Positions 42,701-51,287 of a stretch of 51,287 nucleotides of DNA are shown here, piece by piece. Within the stretch, counting starts at the first letter, position 1, and each line of letters opens with the position of its first letter. The notes below the pieces were generated by a model. It did not search any database and was not told where the DNA came from. It worked only from the letters and a program-made list of their open reading frames with translations. The position numbers were made by a program, and so were the translations under genes. The stretch is from assembly GCA_903863035.1 (NCBI GenBank), contig CAIPAT010000176.1, positions 1 through 51,287 on the forward strand. Direction: 5' to 3'. The stretch is from an uncultured Lentisphaeria bacterium (lineage in GTDB: Bacteria; Verrucomicrobiota; Lentisphaeria; Victivallales; Victivallaceae).

Positions 42701-43583
42701 AACCTTTGTAAGTCCCTTTGTTCAGTTCATTGCCGTCGCGGTCGAATACCTGTCCGGGACGGGAAGAGGTAAAAAATCCGATTTCCGACAGCGGGGTGTC
42801 GGGGAAAGGCCAGTTGCGTTTTAAATCCGGCACATTATCGGGGGATACTGCCAGTATCAATTCATAATCTTCGCCATCAGTCAGCGCCTGTTCAAGAGTA
42901 GCGCCGCCACGAAGCGGGATACATTCGGTCCAGAGTTCGATGCCGACAGCGGACGCTGTCGCCATACGGCAGGCATCTAGCAGCAAACCATCGCTGACAT
43001 CCATCATGGCAGTCGTATATTTTCCGGCGAGGAACTCGCCTTCCTTGAGTCTTGGCACAAAGTCCAGATGATGACCGCTGTTCAGCGAATTGCCGAAACA
43101 TCCGGTGCAGAACAGCAGATATCCTGGTTTGGCACCGGAGCGGAGGCAAAGATGATTTTTGGCAGTTTTACCCAGAATGGTCAGGGTGGTGACTTCTGAA
43201 GTGCCGCCGGCGGGTAACCCGGACAGGTCGCCGCCGCAAATCGAAACATTCCATTTTTCAGCTTCAAGTTCCAGACCATCATAAAACCCCATAAACCATT
43301 CTTCCTCTTTGCGGGATGAAGCAACGGTGACGAGGGCATAAAGCGGTACTCCGCCCATCGCGGCGATGTCGCTCAAATTGCGTTTGAGCAGTTTTGCCCC
43401 AGCGGCTGCTGCCGGGGTAGTCTCGCTGATATAATGCACGCCGCCGATCAACTGGTCAACTGCCGCCAGCAGATAATTATCACCCATATCAATAGCCGCG
43501 CAATCATCGCCGGGTCCGACTGCTATTTCGTCGCGCTGTTTAAGGCGCGGCAGGATTTTACAGAGCAGGCTGATCTCATTCAT
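42681..43583 (-). CDS. thiL: Thiamine-monophosphate kinase
   Basis: The 300-residue protein makes thiamine diphosphate from thiamine phosphate. It carries GPGDDCAAI, the metal-site variant DQLIGGVHY (usually DMLVEGVHF), KLLKRNLSDIAAMGGVP, GGDLS, MMDVSDGLLLD and DGEDYELILA, all typical ThiL motifs. The change of Glu to Gly in the GGVH segment is unusual but adjacent aspartates are kept. Start and stop overlap its operon neighbours VanZ and TsaE (8 and 20 bases). No TPP riboswitch is seen. Confidence 0.94.
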   Translation of the reverse strand: MNEISLLCKILPRLKQRDEIAVGPGDDCAAIDMGDNYLLAAVDQLIGGVHYISETTPAAAAGAKLLKRNLSDIAAMGGVPLYALVTVASSRKEEEWFMGFYDGLELEAEKWNVSICGGDLSGLPAGGTSEVTTLTILGKTAKNHLCLRSGAKPGYLLFCTGCFGNSLNSGHHLDFVPRLKEGEFLAGKYTTAMMDVSDGLLLDACRMATASAVGIELWTECIPLRGGATLEQALTDGEDYELILAVSPDNVPDLKRNWPFPDTPLSEIGFFTSSRPGQVFDRDGNELNKGTYKGYEHFRD

Positions 43584-44118
43584 TATTTGTCCTCAGGCTT
43601 CTAAACACATTTAATTTATATACAGCAGTATTAATTCTTTCACTAAGATCAATCCCTGTATGGCAATTCAGCCAACACACAGCACCGAACAGGCAAAGTC
43701 CGAACATTGCACCCATGCTGTCAATTCCAACATCCGACAATCTGCAAGCTCTGCCAGGAACAAACATTTGGTGGATTTCATCAGTACAGGCATATAACGA
43801 AGTCACAATAAATGCAAATATAAAAACCCTGAACCCTTTTACTCCAGTTCTTAAAAAGGCATTTACAACAAGCATTGCAAGCACAAAGAATACAAATGCA
43901 TGTGCCAATTTTCTTACTAAGTGGTCCGTTTTTTCTATTAAATCAACACTTACTCCTGATATGATGGCTAAATTCTCAATGAACTTGAGAATTATCGAAG
44001 TTGCACCATGGCTGACTTTTTCTGATTCCGCTGCCGGTTGTGCCGAAAAAACGAAAATCATAAGCATCCATAATATTACGGCTGCCCATGATAGTACTAT
44101 TTTCTTATTAATTCTCAT
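43576..44118 (-). CDS. VanZ-family membrane protein
   Basis: The 180-residue protein has about four to five transmembrane segments: VLSWAAVILWMLMIFVFSAQ, AHAFVFFVLAMLVVNAF, FRVFIFAFIVTSLYACTDEIHQMF and MGAMFGLCLFGAVCWLN. VanZ marks are KLAHAFVFFVLAML and the conserved DEIHQMFVPGRACRLSDVGID. The family's role is unclear; some members affect teicoplanin resistance. It is the first gene of the vanZ-thiL-tsaE operon. Confidence 0.9.
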   Translation of the reverse strand: MRINKKIVLSWAAVILWMLMIFVFSAQPAAESEKVSHGATSIILKFIENLAIISGVSVDLIEKTDHLVRKLAHAFVFFVLAMLVVNAFLRTGVKGFRVFIFAFIVTSLYACTDEIHQMFVPGRACRLSDVGIDSMGAMFGLCLFGAVCWLNCHTGIDLSERINTAVYKLNVFRSLRTNNE

Positions 44119-44291
44119 TCATACCACTTGTGGTTATTTTGACTGCCAATAAAGCTTCTATATTTAATATAGCGGACAGTGTTAAAATCGCAACTGCGGA
44201 AGCCAGGTTAAAAAAAATGCGGAAAAGAACGATGCGAGAAGATTGGCGACTGGAATTTTTACGTAACACGTCCAATATAATATAATATAAA

Positions 44292-44461
44292 TATACTCTA
44301 TACTGCTGAAAATTTAAAAATAGACGAGCAGGATTGTGGATTGGATTTTTTCGGTCCGATTGACTGGCAATATGAATATCGCCTGAATGAGTAGCGGAAA
44401 AAGACAGACGCAGTACGCTCATTCCGCAATCCAGGTTAAATTTTCAGCAGTGTAGAGTATA
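44292..44461. mobile_element. MITE-like element, copy 2 (170 bp, 26-bp TIRs)
   Basis: The ends 44292-44317 and 44436-44461 are 26-bp inverted repeats with one mismatch. The interior matches copy 1 (16449-16726) closely over its left 130 bp, including ATGAATATCGCCTGAA and GGATTGGATTTTTTCGG, but it is about 110 bases shorter near the right end. Both ends carry TA. It lies in the 384-bp gap between the vanZ operon (-) and cardiolipin synthase (+). Nothing in it is coding. Confidence 0.8.
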
Positions 44462-44502
44462 CATAGAAGAGATGCTCGGAATGATAAATTGAAAGGTGTG
44501 AT

Positions 44503-46002
44503 ATGATTGGCGGTGACCACATTCTTTATATTCTGATATATGCAGTCTACCTCATTGTCCAGTTTGGGGCGGGGATTCATATATTGTTCACCAAGCATGA
44601 AGAACCGTCCAGTGCGCTGCTCTGGCTGCTGGTAATTACCATTTTGCCTGTCGGAGGGCTGCTGTTGTACCTGATGTTCGGAATCAACCGGCTTAAAACG
44701 ATGGAAAGCAGCATGCGCTATTCCAGCGATAAATTCAATTCCTCGAAAACGATATTCACCAGTGCGGCCTCCATCAACAACTATCTGACATGTTTGCAAC
44801 GTTTCAGTCCAGACCGCAAGCAGGAGCCGGAGTCCGGGTTCAGTTGCGTGCTGGATAAACTGCTGCCGGACTGTAAACCGCTATCCTGTAACAGTCTTGA
44901 GCTGCTGGAGGACGGCACTATGGCTTATCCGCGAATGCTGGAAGATATAATGAACGCCAGATACAGTATCAGGATGCAGTCGTTCATTATCATGGACGAT
45001 CCGGTTGGCAGAGCAGTTTTTGACGCGCTGGCCAAAAAGGCCGAAGAAGGCATTGACGTAAAAGTGCTGTATGACAGTTTCGGCAGTTTTTATGCCGGGG
45101 TCGGCCATTTCTTCCGTCGCTATTCGCAGCGCAAGATACCGAAACTGCACATCAGGGCATTTTCTCCGATCAACATCTTCACACCATGGCGGATTCAGAT
45201 GCGCAACCACCGCAAACTGCTGGTCATTGACGGCAAGATAGCGTTTGTCGGCGGCATCAACATTTCAGAAGAAAACATTCCACTGGCTAAAACCCCCAAG
45301 CGCAAACATATTCACGACCTGCATTGCCGGATAACCGGGCCCAGTGTCGCCGATTTCCAGTTTCAGTTTTTCAAAGACTGGATTTTTGCTACCGGCAAAG
45401 CGCTTGAAGATGTCGCTGTGGCGGAAGATTTTCCGCTTCCTGAACCTGCTGGAGACGCAATCGTCCGGGTTGTAAACAGCGGACCGGGACAGAATCCGGA
45501 GGCAACCCAGAATGTATTTTTCACAGCCGCCGCTACTTCTCAAAAATATCTGTGGATCATGACCCCGTACTTTGTGCCGGATCGTAGTTATCTTAGCGCG
45601 ATTTGCATGGCCGCCGCCCGCGGAGCTGACGTTAAAATTATCGTCCCGAAAAACAACAATCATTTTTTCGTGGATATGGCTGCGCAGAGTTTTTATCGCA
45701 AGCTCCTGAATAAAGGGGTCAAAATATACGAGCGCAAAGGTTTTTTCTCACATGCCAAGGCAATGATTATTGACGGCGAATGGGCTTATCTGGGCTCCAG
45801 TAATTGCGATGTCCGCAGTTTTCGGCTGAACTTTGAACTGGACTTTTGCGTTGAAAAAGGTTCTTTCCTGAAAGAAGTGGAACAGCAGTTCCGCAATGAG
45901 CTTGCTCAGAGCGATGAAGTGCAGCTGGAAGCCATTGAGAATAAGAAATTTATTGTCCGCCTGCTTGAAAACCTATGCGCCCTGCTGGCTCCGATACTTT
46001 AA
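44503..46002 (+). CDS. cls: Cardiolipin synthase (phospholipase D superfamily)
   Basis: The 499-residue protein has two N-terminal transmembrane segments (LYILIYAVYLIVQFGAGIHI; LLWLLVITILPVGGLLLYLM) and two PLD catalytic motifs: HRKLLVIDGKIAFVGG (His and Lys at about 230) and HAKAMIIDGEWAYLGSSN near 420. It makes cardiolipin from two phosphatidylglycerol molecules at the inner membrane. Length and motif order are typical. GAAAGGTG precedes the ATG. Confidence 0.94.
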   Translation: MIGGDHILYILIYAVYLIVQFGAGIHILFTKHEEPSSALLWLLVITILPVGGLLLYLMFGINRLKTMESSMRYSSDKFNSSKTIFTSAASINNYLTCLQRFSPDRKQEPESGFSCVLDKLLPDCKPLSCNSLELLEDGTMAYPRMLEDIMNARYSIRMQSFIIMDDPVGRAVFDALAKKAEEGIDVKVLYDSFGSFYAGVGHFFRRYSQRKIPKLHIRAFSPINIFTPWRIQMRNHRKLLVIDGKIAFVGGINISEENIPLAKTPKRKHIHDLHCRITGPSVADFQFQFFKDWIFATGKALEDVAVAEDFPLPEPAGDAIVRVVNSGPGQNPEATQNVFFTAAATSQKYLWIMTPYFVPDRSYLSAICMAAARGADVKIIVPKNNNHFFVDMAAQSFYRKLLNKGVKIYERKGFFSHAKAMIIDGEWAYLGSSNCDVRSFRLNFELDFCVEKGSFLKEVEQQFRNELAQSDEVQLEAIENKKFIVRLLENLCALLAPIL

Positions 46003-46380
46003 GGGAAGTTCTATAGTGTTCCCGCTTGGCGGGTATCGCGAACGCGGGAGAGAAAAACAGGGAACCAGTAAAACAGTTAACCACGAAAAGCTTAGCGCGG
46101 CATAACCGCAACCAAAAGGATTTAGCGATTTCCCGGATTAATGGCTTATTGCCTTTAAATTCCGGAAATCAGGATTATCTTAAAGGCGCACAGCGTGCGT
46201 CCGCTAGCTTAGGAATTGAACGCAATTCAAGGAGCAGCGTGCGAGAGCCGCCTGACGCTTGAGGGTGCTTGATCCGTCAGGCGCGAACATTACGGCCGTA
46301 CAGACCATGATAGACGGTTTGGGATTTATCGGATATTTGGCTTGGCGGCAAGTCAGAAAACGGCAGAAGATAGGAAAGTT
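46003..46380. other. Intergenic region with hairpins (378 bp)
   Basis: No real gene is supported. It has several dyads: CCCGC (46021-46025) with GCGGG (46029-46033), CGCGAACGCG (46037-46046), and GCCTGACG (46250-46257) with CGTCAGGC (46275-46282). A frame from about 46026 to 46262 has only a TTG start and reads as non-protein. The hairpin density suggests an inserted repeat or structured RNA. Confidence 0.4.
46250..46282. repeat. Perfect 8-bp stem-loop
   Basis: GCCTGACG (46250-46257) pairs with CGTCAGGC (46275-46282) around a 17-base loop. It lies upstream of the lipoprotein gene in a hairpin-rich gap; no U-tract follows, so it is not an obvious terminator. Confidence 0.45.
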
Positions 46381-47121
46381 ATGAGATCAATAATGAAACA
46401 AAATTCTAGATACAGTTTACTCCGCACATGCTTTATTTTCATGTCTCCCATCGTTGTCCTGGCAGGCGTTTCCGGCTGTGGTAAAAAAGAAGTGCCGGAC
46501 CCGCCGCTCACCCGGAACCGTCTGACTATAGATATGTTCAAAAATCTTGCAGAGAACAAACATGAACAGGCAATTGAAAAAATCATCAAACTGAAAGCAC
46601 TGGACCCTGAAAGTGTTTTTCTCGCCGAGCTTGAAGAGGAAGAGGTCAGCAATATCTATATGAGCTCTGTTCAGCAGCAGCTCAATGAGGGGGATATCGA
46701 AGCCGCGATCAAAACCGTGGATGCGGCCCGCAAGCGTCACGGCCTTTACCGCAGCCTCATCCAGGCTGACGTTGAATTGAGAAAACTCAGAAGTCTTCAG
46801 GAATCAGTCGTCAATATGTTGCAAGCGGAATCATCAGAGCAGGTTTTTGCCGAAATTGAACAGTCAGGAAAAATTATCAGCGAATATACGCCGGCCAAAG
46901 CACTGGAGCCGATGTTCGCCAGGAAATCAATCGAAGCAGCTCGTATGGCTCGCCAGGAAAGCATTTGCACCAGGTTCAGCCTCCTTTGCGATACCGTTTT
47001 AATGCGCCAGGACAAGAACAGATGCGCTGAAACCATAGCCGCCGAATTTGAGATTGAAAACAACCTGCCGGAAAACAAAAATTCGCGACTTCCTGCAACC
47101 ATTCTTTCTGCCGAGCAATAA
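46381..47121 (+). CDS. Helical lipoprotein of unknown function
   Basis: From ATG 46381 (AGGAAAGTT upstream) the 246-residue protein has a signal sequence ending in the lipobox VSGC (about 30-33). A long helical region then follows, with repeated pairs of helices of the kind seen in TPR-like proteins: FKNLAENKHEQAIEKIIKLK, QQQLNEGDIEAAIKTVDAAR and RKLRSLQESVVNML. The parvulin gene begins 12 bp downstream, so both probably act in the periplasm in folding or delivery of envelope proteins. No family name can be given. Confidence 0.75.
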   Translation: MRSIMKQNSRYSLLRTCFIFMSPIVVLAGVSGCGKKEVPDPPLTRNRLTIDMFKNLAENKHEQAIEKIIKLKALDPESVFLAELEEEEVSNIYMSSVQQQLNEGDIEAAIKTVDAARKRHGLYRSLIQADVELRKLRSLQESVVNMLQAESSEQVFAEIEQSGKIISEYTPAKALEPMFARKSIEAARMARQESICTRFSLLCDTVLMRQDKNRCAETIAAEFEIENNLPENKNSRLPATILSAEQ

Positions 47122-47133
47122 TGGAGCTTTGCC

Positions 47134-48162
47134 ATGCCTGAACACAGCCGGGGATTTTTTTACTTTTTTGCCGCAATTACTGCGGCTTTTCTGAGTATTC
47201 AATCGTTGCCGGCACAGGATTACAGCACTGATCCCGCCGGCGCCCGCCAGTTCATGTTTCTGCCGGCAGTGGTCGCCGAAATCAACGGGCGGAAAATCAC
47301 CAGTGAAGACGCGATTCAAACGCTTAAACAGAAACTGCCGATTGACAAACTGACGGAACTTCCAGCCTCAAAGATCAAGACTTTAATCAGGGAAAATATC
47401 AATTACTCAGTAGATTACTCGATTATTGAACGGAAACTCAAAGAAAAGAATATCAGACCGTCTCCCGAAATGGTGCTGGCCGAGTTTCACCGTCTGTTCA
47501 ATATGCTGACGCCGGATAAAAAGGCATTTCTAGTCAGTGAACTTGCCGGTAAAAACCTTACGCTTGAACAGTATCAGACCAAAGTTTCACGCGACCCTCA
47601 GGAGCAGTTCCGGGTCGCGTTCAATAAGTGGATTGAAATGAATTTTGCCGACAAACTGAATGTCAAGGATGAGGAGATTGAGAATTTCTACCGCAAAAAC
47701 CAGGGACTGTTTTCAGTGCCGGCAACGGTTACGATTTCCCAGATACTGATCAAGCAAAGCGACCAGAAACAAACAGCCCAATACCTGGATAAAGCGGAAA
47801 CCATTCTGTCCAGACTGCGGCAGGGAGAAGATTTCGGCAAACTGGCGGAGCAATTCAGCGATTGCTCTGTGAGCAAAAACCGAAAAGGGCTGCTGGGTAC
47901 ATTTCAGGCCAACGGGGAGCTTCCGTCAGGGGTTGAGAGCGCCGCTTTCGCACTGAAAGCCGGTGAGTTCAGTGAAGTCATTGATGACCGGATCGGCTTT
48001 TTTATCATCAAGGTGAATGCCCGGACGGAGCCATGCTATCTGCCTTACGAAGGCATGAAGGAAGTCCTTAGATTCAGGTTGCGCGACGATAAAATCAGAG
48101 CGCTGGTACAGGAAGTGTTGCAGCAGGAACGCGCCAAAATGCAGATCAGCATTAATCTTTAA
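47134..48162 (+). CDS. Parvulin-type peptidyl-prolyl isomerase (SurA/PpiC-like)
   Basis: The 342-residue protein has an N-terminal signal peptide (about 1-27), a SurA-like N-terminal domain (VVAEINGRKITSEDAIQTLK) and one parvulin domain at about 190-290: ATVTISQILIKQ, LRQGEDFGKLAEQFSDCSVSKNRKGLLGTF, LPSGVESAAFALKAGEFSEVIDDRIGFFIIKV. It probably acts as a periplasmic chaperone. ATGGAGC precedes the start. It has one isomerase domain, not the two of E. coli SurA. Confidence 0.92.
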   Translation: MPEHSRGFFYFFAAITAAFLSIQSLPAQDYSTDPAGARQFMFLPAVVAEINGRKITSEDAIQTLKQKLPIDKLTELPASKIKTLIRENINYSVDYSIIERKLKEKNIRPSPEMVLAEFHRLFNMLTPDKKAFLVSELAGKNLTLEQYQTKVSRDPQEQFRVAFNKWIEMNFADKLNVKDEEIENFYRKNQGLFSVPATVTISQILIKQSDQKQTAQYLDKAETILSRLRQGEDFGKLAEQFSDCSVSKNRKGLLGTFQANGELPSGVESAAFALKAGEFSEVIDDRIGFFIIKVNARTEPCYLPYEGMKEVLRFRLRDDKIRALVQEVLQQERAKMQISINL

Positions 48163-48200
48163 CCCGTGAATGGTGACTGGTAACTTGGAGCTTGGAATAC

Positions 48201-48731
48201 ATGGATATACTGGAGACAATTAAAAAACGCACTAGCTGCCGCTGCTATCAGGAGAACGCTATTCCTGATGACTTAATTGAACGCTGCCTGGAAGCAGCCC
48301 GCTGGGCGCCATCGGCCTGCAATCAGCAGCCATGGCGGTTTATCGTAGTTAAAGACCGTGAACTCCGCGAACGCATCTGTGCTGAATGTTTTCTGCCAGG
48401 CTTACCTATGCCGTGGGCCAAACAGGCTCCGGTAATCATCGTCCTTTGCTCGAAAAAGTCGGTCGTTACCCACTTTCTTGCGCCGCTGCTCTCCGGCATC
48501 AATTATCATCTGCTCGACCTGGGCATTGCCGGTGAACATCTGGTGCTGGAAGCCTATGAACAGGGCCTGGGTTCCTGCTGGATCGGCTGGATACAGCCCA
48601 GGAAAATAAAAAAACTGCTTAAACTGCCTTTTGACATGACTCCTGTTTCTCTCATTACCCTGGGCTATCCGCAGCAAATCAGTCAGCCCGGCAAACGTCT
48701 GGAGCTGAATGAAATAGCAAAGATTCTATAG
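48201..48731 (+). CDS. Nitroreductase-family protein
   Basis: The 176-residue flavoprotein has the family plan: RTSCRCYQENAIPDDLIERCLEAARWAPSACNQQPWRFIVV (about 8-48) for FMN binding and dimerisation, then DLGIAGEHLVLEAYEQGLGSCWIGW. It is shorter than NfsA/NfsB-type enzymes, like many ferredoxin- or NADH-dependent members of unknown substrate. ATG 48201 is chosen over an in-frame TTG at 48192. The spacing to the parvulin gene is 38 bp. Confidence 0.9.
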   Translation: MDILETIKKRTSCRCYQENAIPDDLIERCLEAARWAPSACNQQPWRFIVVKDRELRERICAECFLPGLPMPWAKQAPVIIVLCSKKSVVTHFLAPLLSGINYHLLDLGIAGEHLVLEAYEQGLGSCWIGWIQPRKIKKLLKLPFDMTPVSLITLGYPQQISQPGKRLELNEIAKIL

Positions 48732-48911
48732 GGTGTGCTGATAATATAATGTGCTTCGCCTTAGCCGGATATTCCTTTTTAAATCATGCTTTAAATGATT
48801 GTTAATAAGCTCGTTAACTGTAAAGCGCCAAAAGAATATCCGTTTAATACGGGCAAGCCTTCAGAGCGATATAGTCGAATCATGTTATCCGCCTTCCTGC
48901 TGAACCAGGTT

Positions 48912-51287
48912 TCAGTTAAAAATAAGACTGCCGAGATCGGCAGGGTTATCTGTTCCAAAAGTCAACCGCGGCTCTAACGGGTGTTTTTTCACCCATGATA
49001 TTTCGCTCCCGTTTGACTTTTTAATTGTCAGGTTGAACCTGAACGGTCTGACTTTTTCCGGATTTTCCAGAAAACAGATCAGCGGAATAGTGAAATCAAC
49101 AGTTTTTTCAGCGTCCGCTATTTTAGCTGTCCAGCGTTTATCCATATCAGTTCCGCCCTTGGGGATATGCCAAAGTTCTCCCTTTGAGTCAATCTGATAA
49201 GTACGGGTCGGCCAGAGTCTGCGCGGTTCAATATCAAGTTCCACCTTTGTGAAATCATCCTCGCGGTTGTCAAGTCTCAGCGATAAAAACATATTTTTGT
49301 CATCGTGCCAGACTTTGAATGAAGCTCCGTCCGATATTTTATGTGATTCGGCGTCTTCTTTGCTTTTGCGGCAGATGCAAACTTTACCATTCGGCCTGGC
49401 GCCGGTGTAATCAGGGAACAGCGTTTCCCCGGACTCAATCATCTTTTGGACTTTTGGGAAATCGGTATTGATAAGATCTCGGAGAAGGCCGGCACGCCAC
49501 TCCAGTTTTTCCGCAAAATATTTATAGCCCTCTGCTTCAGAGTGGAATCCGAGGCGCGAGTCGTTTTCGCAGAGTTTTTTGAGTTTCATGCTGTTCTCAA
49601 TTTCGCGTTCCGCAATATCCAGCATTTTACCAAGCGCTTTAATTTGGGCGGTTTTTTTCATAAAAGGGAGTTTTTCCCGAATGTCATAAAATGTAAAAAT
49701 ATTGAGTGAGCTGTTTATCTGAATGCCCAGTGCCTTGTTCAGGCTGATATCCAGGAGCCTTTGGCTCCTGTTTTTATAATTATGTTCAACTGACTCCATA
49801 ATTTTTACCCCGGCGGACCAGAATTTGTCCATCCGGCGCAGAAGAGTCAGAACTTCGTCCAGCGTATGCCCGAAACAGATGCACTCGCCTATTCTGTCCC
49901 CGCTGACCAGCGGGAACGTGAATTTCCAGCTTGGCGATATCGGCTGGTCAACCGGTATGAGATGAAGCGGCCACACGACCGAGTGATGTATCGGGCCGTA
50001 CCAGGTGAACGGCAGATTGACCGGAAATTCCGAATAGCTTTTCTGGAAAAATTTCCAGGCACGGCTGACTTTTGCGGCATTTCTACCCCAGTCAATTCCG
50101 GCAAGCGAGAGCAGAAAGTCGTCTTCATTGTCTGGAAACTGGAAAAATGAGAGTTCGCCGGCGGCTTTGTTCATCAGACCGGGATAGTTGCCGAAATACC
50201 AGCATTGCATTACCGTGCTGACCCCGAGGTCCCGCATGGCGCGGTATTTTTTGTAAAGGTTGCCGGGTACCGGTATGAAAGGAACCGTAGCTACCTCATG
50301 GGAGCATCCAACCTGAATTTTCGCCGACATCCTGGTTCCGGAATTCACGGCGGCGCGGGCGCAGTCTTTGAAAATCTCGCTGGGACCGGGCCACGCCAGC
50401 CAGTAGTCAAGAGCGGTTCTTTCGCGACCAAGCTGCATGACTTTTCCGTTGGACTCAAAATTGACTTGTAAAGTCACATTTTCCGGGATATGCGCGGCAA
50501 TGTCCCGCATTACTTGGAAATGATCTTCAATACTTTTACCGTTATGCTCAAACATATAAGGGGTGTAAAGCCAGGAGATCATTTCGGCTTGCGGGTTTGC
50601 CCGGCGCATACCCTTGGAGATGGATGATGTGACGTCCGCGAAGACTTCCCATGGCTGCCGTTTGGAACAACGCGGACAGTTGCAGTCGAAAAAGTTGCCG
50701 GTGGCGGAATAGCAGTGAGTGGGCCTCTCGCCGAGGTTGATGTCGATCAGTCCCCCGAGTTCTGGAACATTGGAGAATATGTGGAATGCCGAATCCTCAA
50801 GATATTGCTTTGCCTTGCCGGTGGAAGGACAGAAAAACACGGCCCAGCCGTCTGCGTCATGGCCTTTAAACTCCGGATTGCCATTCAAATATGACATTGA
50901 ATTAAGATATTCGGGGTTTTGTCCGAACCCCTGCGGCTCAATACAGAAGACATATATTTTTATTCCATAACGGGCGCATTTCTGCGCGGTCCGCCTTAGT
51001 TTTGCCAGCCGTTTTGCGCTGTCCTTCCCATATCCTGGAAACAACTCAGAGGGACAGAGGTCGCGGAATCCAACCGTGAGCCACAAGCCGTTGACACCTT
51101 CGCTGGCCAGCCGGTTTAAATACTCCTCCGGATAGTAATCAACATTATCCGCCAGTTCGTCGCGGTTAACTGGCGGGCGCTTTACCGGTCCAAAAAAACA
51201 GCGCGACACTCTGGTTTTTATCATTGGTTCTCGTTCGGTTACACCAACAGGTAGGAACGGTCCGTCACTGCGCTTGATCTCATCCTG
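48912..51287 (-). CDS. Glycoside hydrolase-like TIM-barrel protein with C-terminal CBM9-like domain, cut by the window edge
   Basis: The frame is open from the stop at 48912 to the right window edge. An internal ATG at 51224 has no good ribosome binding site, and the codons upstream of it still read as protein (SDGPFLPVGVTEREPM), so the true start probably lies outside. The N-terminal part looks like a TIM barrel: YLNRLASEGVNGLWLTVGFRD, GIKIYVFCIEPQG and ELGGLIDINLGERPTHCY, with CNCPRCSKRQP following. The C-terminal 150 residues (SFKVWHDDKNMFLSLRLDN, RRLWPTRTYQIDS, KTVDFTIPL) resemble CBM9/DOMON-type sugar-binding domains. The family is related to uncharacterised GH20/GH84-like groups; substrate unknown. 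Confidence 0.75.
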   Translation of the reverse strand, partial: QDEIKRSDGPFLPVGVTEREPMIKTRVSRCFFGPVKRPPVNRDELADNVDYYPEEYLNRLASEGVNGLWLTVGFRDLCPSELFPGYGKDSAKRLAKLRRTAQKCARYGIKIYVFCIEPQGFGQNPEYLNSMSYLNGNPEFKGHDADGWAVFFCPSTGKAKQYLEDSAFHIFSNVPELGGLIDINLGERPTHCYSATGNFFDCNCPRCSKRQPWEVFADVTSSISKGMRRANPQAEMISWLYTPYMFEHNGKSIEDHFQVMRDIAAHIPENVTLQVNFESNGKVMQLGRERTALDYWLAWPGPSEIFKDCARAAVNSGTRMSAKIQVGCSHEVATVPFIPVPGNLYKKYRAMRDLGVSTVMQCWYFGNYPGLMNKAAGELSFFQFPDNEDDFLLSLAGIDWGRNAAKVSRAWKFFQKSYSEFPVNLPFTWYGPIHHSVVWPLHLIPVDQPISPSWKFTFPLVSGDRIGECICFGHTLDEVLTLLRRMDKFWSAGVKIMESVEHNYKNRSQRLLDISLNKALGIQINSSLNIFTFYDIREKLPFMKKTAQIKALGKMLDIAEREIENSMKLKKLCENDSRLGFHSEAEGYKYFAEKLEWRAGLLRDLINTDFPKVQKMIESGETLFPDYTGARPNGKVCICRKSKEDAESHKISDGASFKVWHDDKNMFLSLRLDNREDDFTKVELDIEPRRLWPTRTYQIDSKGELWHIPKGGTDMDKRWTAKIADAEKTVDFTIPLICFLENPEKVRPFRFNLTIKKSNGSEISWVKKHPLEPRLTFGTDNPADLGSLIFN

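Noticed and set aside
46026..46262. A 78-codon plus-strand frame after cardiolipin synthase.
   Set aside because: It relies on a TTG start without a ribosome binding site, and runs through a hairpin-rich non-coding stretch.
1..51287. Search by eye for CRISPR arrays, rRNA, tRNA and known riboswitches.
   Set aside because: No regularly spaced repeats, rRNA signatures, tRNA cloverleaf with a T-loop, or TPP/SAM/lysine-type riboswitch elements were recognised. A covariance-model search would be needed to exclude them fully.

Overview
The window reads as a bacterial chromosome segment of about 51 kb. Its gene content fits the Lentisphaerota/Victivallales side of the PVC group: an uroporphyrinogen-decarboxylase-like methyltransferase-family protein, DUF3568-type lipoprotein, several Gfo/Idh/MocA oxidoreductases, large uncharacterised glycoside hydrolases (GH106-like, GH116, a GH/CBM9-like protein), AraC, ROK and LacI sugar regulators, an RND pump and a CHASE hybrid kinase. 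The phylum is an inference from content; no rRNA or tRNA gene is visible to confirm it.

Positions 1 to about 7.8 kb form an accessory region, with long A+T-rich stretches and decayed reading frames. It holds a YfjJ/inovirus-Gp2-like gene (-), an AlpA-like winged-helix gene (+), a primase-helicase-like protein that has lost its P-loop (-), and a protein with a CARF-like N-terminus joined to a sigma-54-activator-type AAA+ domain and a Fis-type HTH (+). That AAA+ domain lacks the GAFTGA loop, the Walker B glutamate and both arginine fingers. The first three families also occur together in the E. coli CP4-57 cryptic prophage, so this may be a satellite-like element. Two broken reading frames (7.0-7.75 kb) close it.

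From 7.8 to 23.1 kb lie small metabolic and regulatory units: an UroD-like gene with a divergent AraC regulator; a nucleotide-sugar epimerase followed by a Gfo/Idh/MocA dehydrogenase; a nitrilase-GNAT pair; a CHASE hybrid histidine kinase; a thioredoxin-DsbD pair whose DsbD looks C-terminally shortened next to a transposon-like repeat; and a ROK regulator, dehydrogenase and class III aminotransferase that would suit oxidation plus transamination of a sugar or polyol. From 23.1 to 33.8 kb come small lipoproteins, homoserine dehydrogenase plus an ectoine-type aspartate kinase, and an RND efflux operon ending in a LA_2272-type repeat protein.

From 33.8 to 41.6 kb is a glycan-degradation region: AraC regulator, GH106-like enzyme, then a GH116/LacI operon with a clear promoter overlapped by a perfect 30-bp palindrome. 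It is followed by a ParE/addiction-module pair, the overlapping vanZ-thiL-tsaE operon, cardiolipin synthase, a lipoprotein-parvulin pair, a nitroreductase and a large GH-like gene running off the right edge.

Two families of short non-coding repeats with terminal inverted repeats were found: one with two copies (16449-16726 and 44292-44461, TIRs of 26 bp, TA at the ends) and one single element (9904-10121) with an internal 12-bp hairpin. No CRISPR array, rRNA or tRNA was seen.
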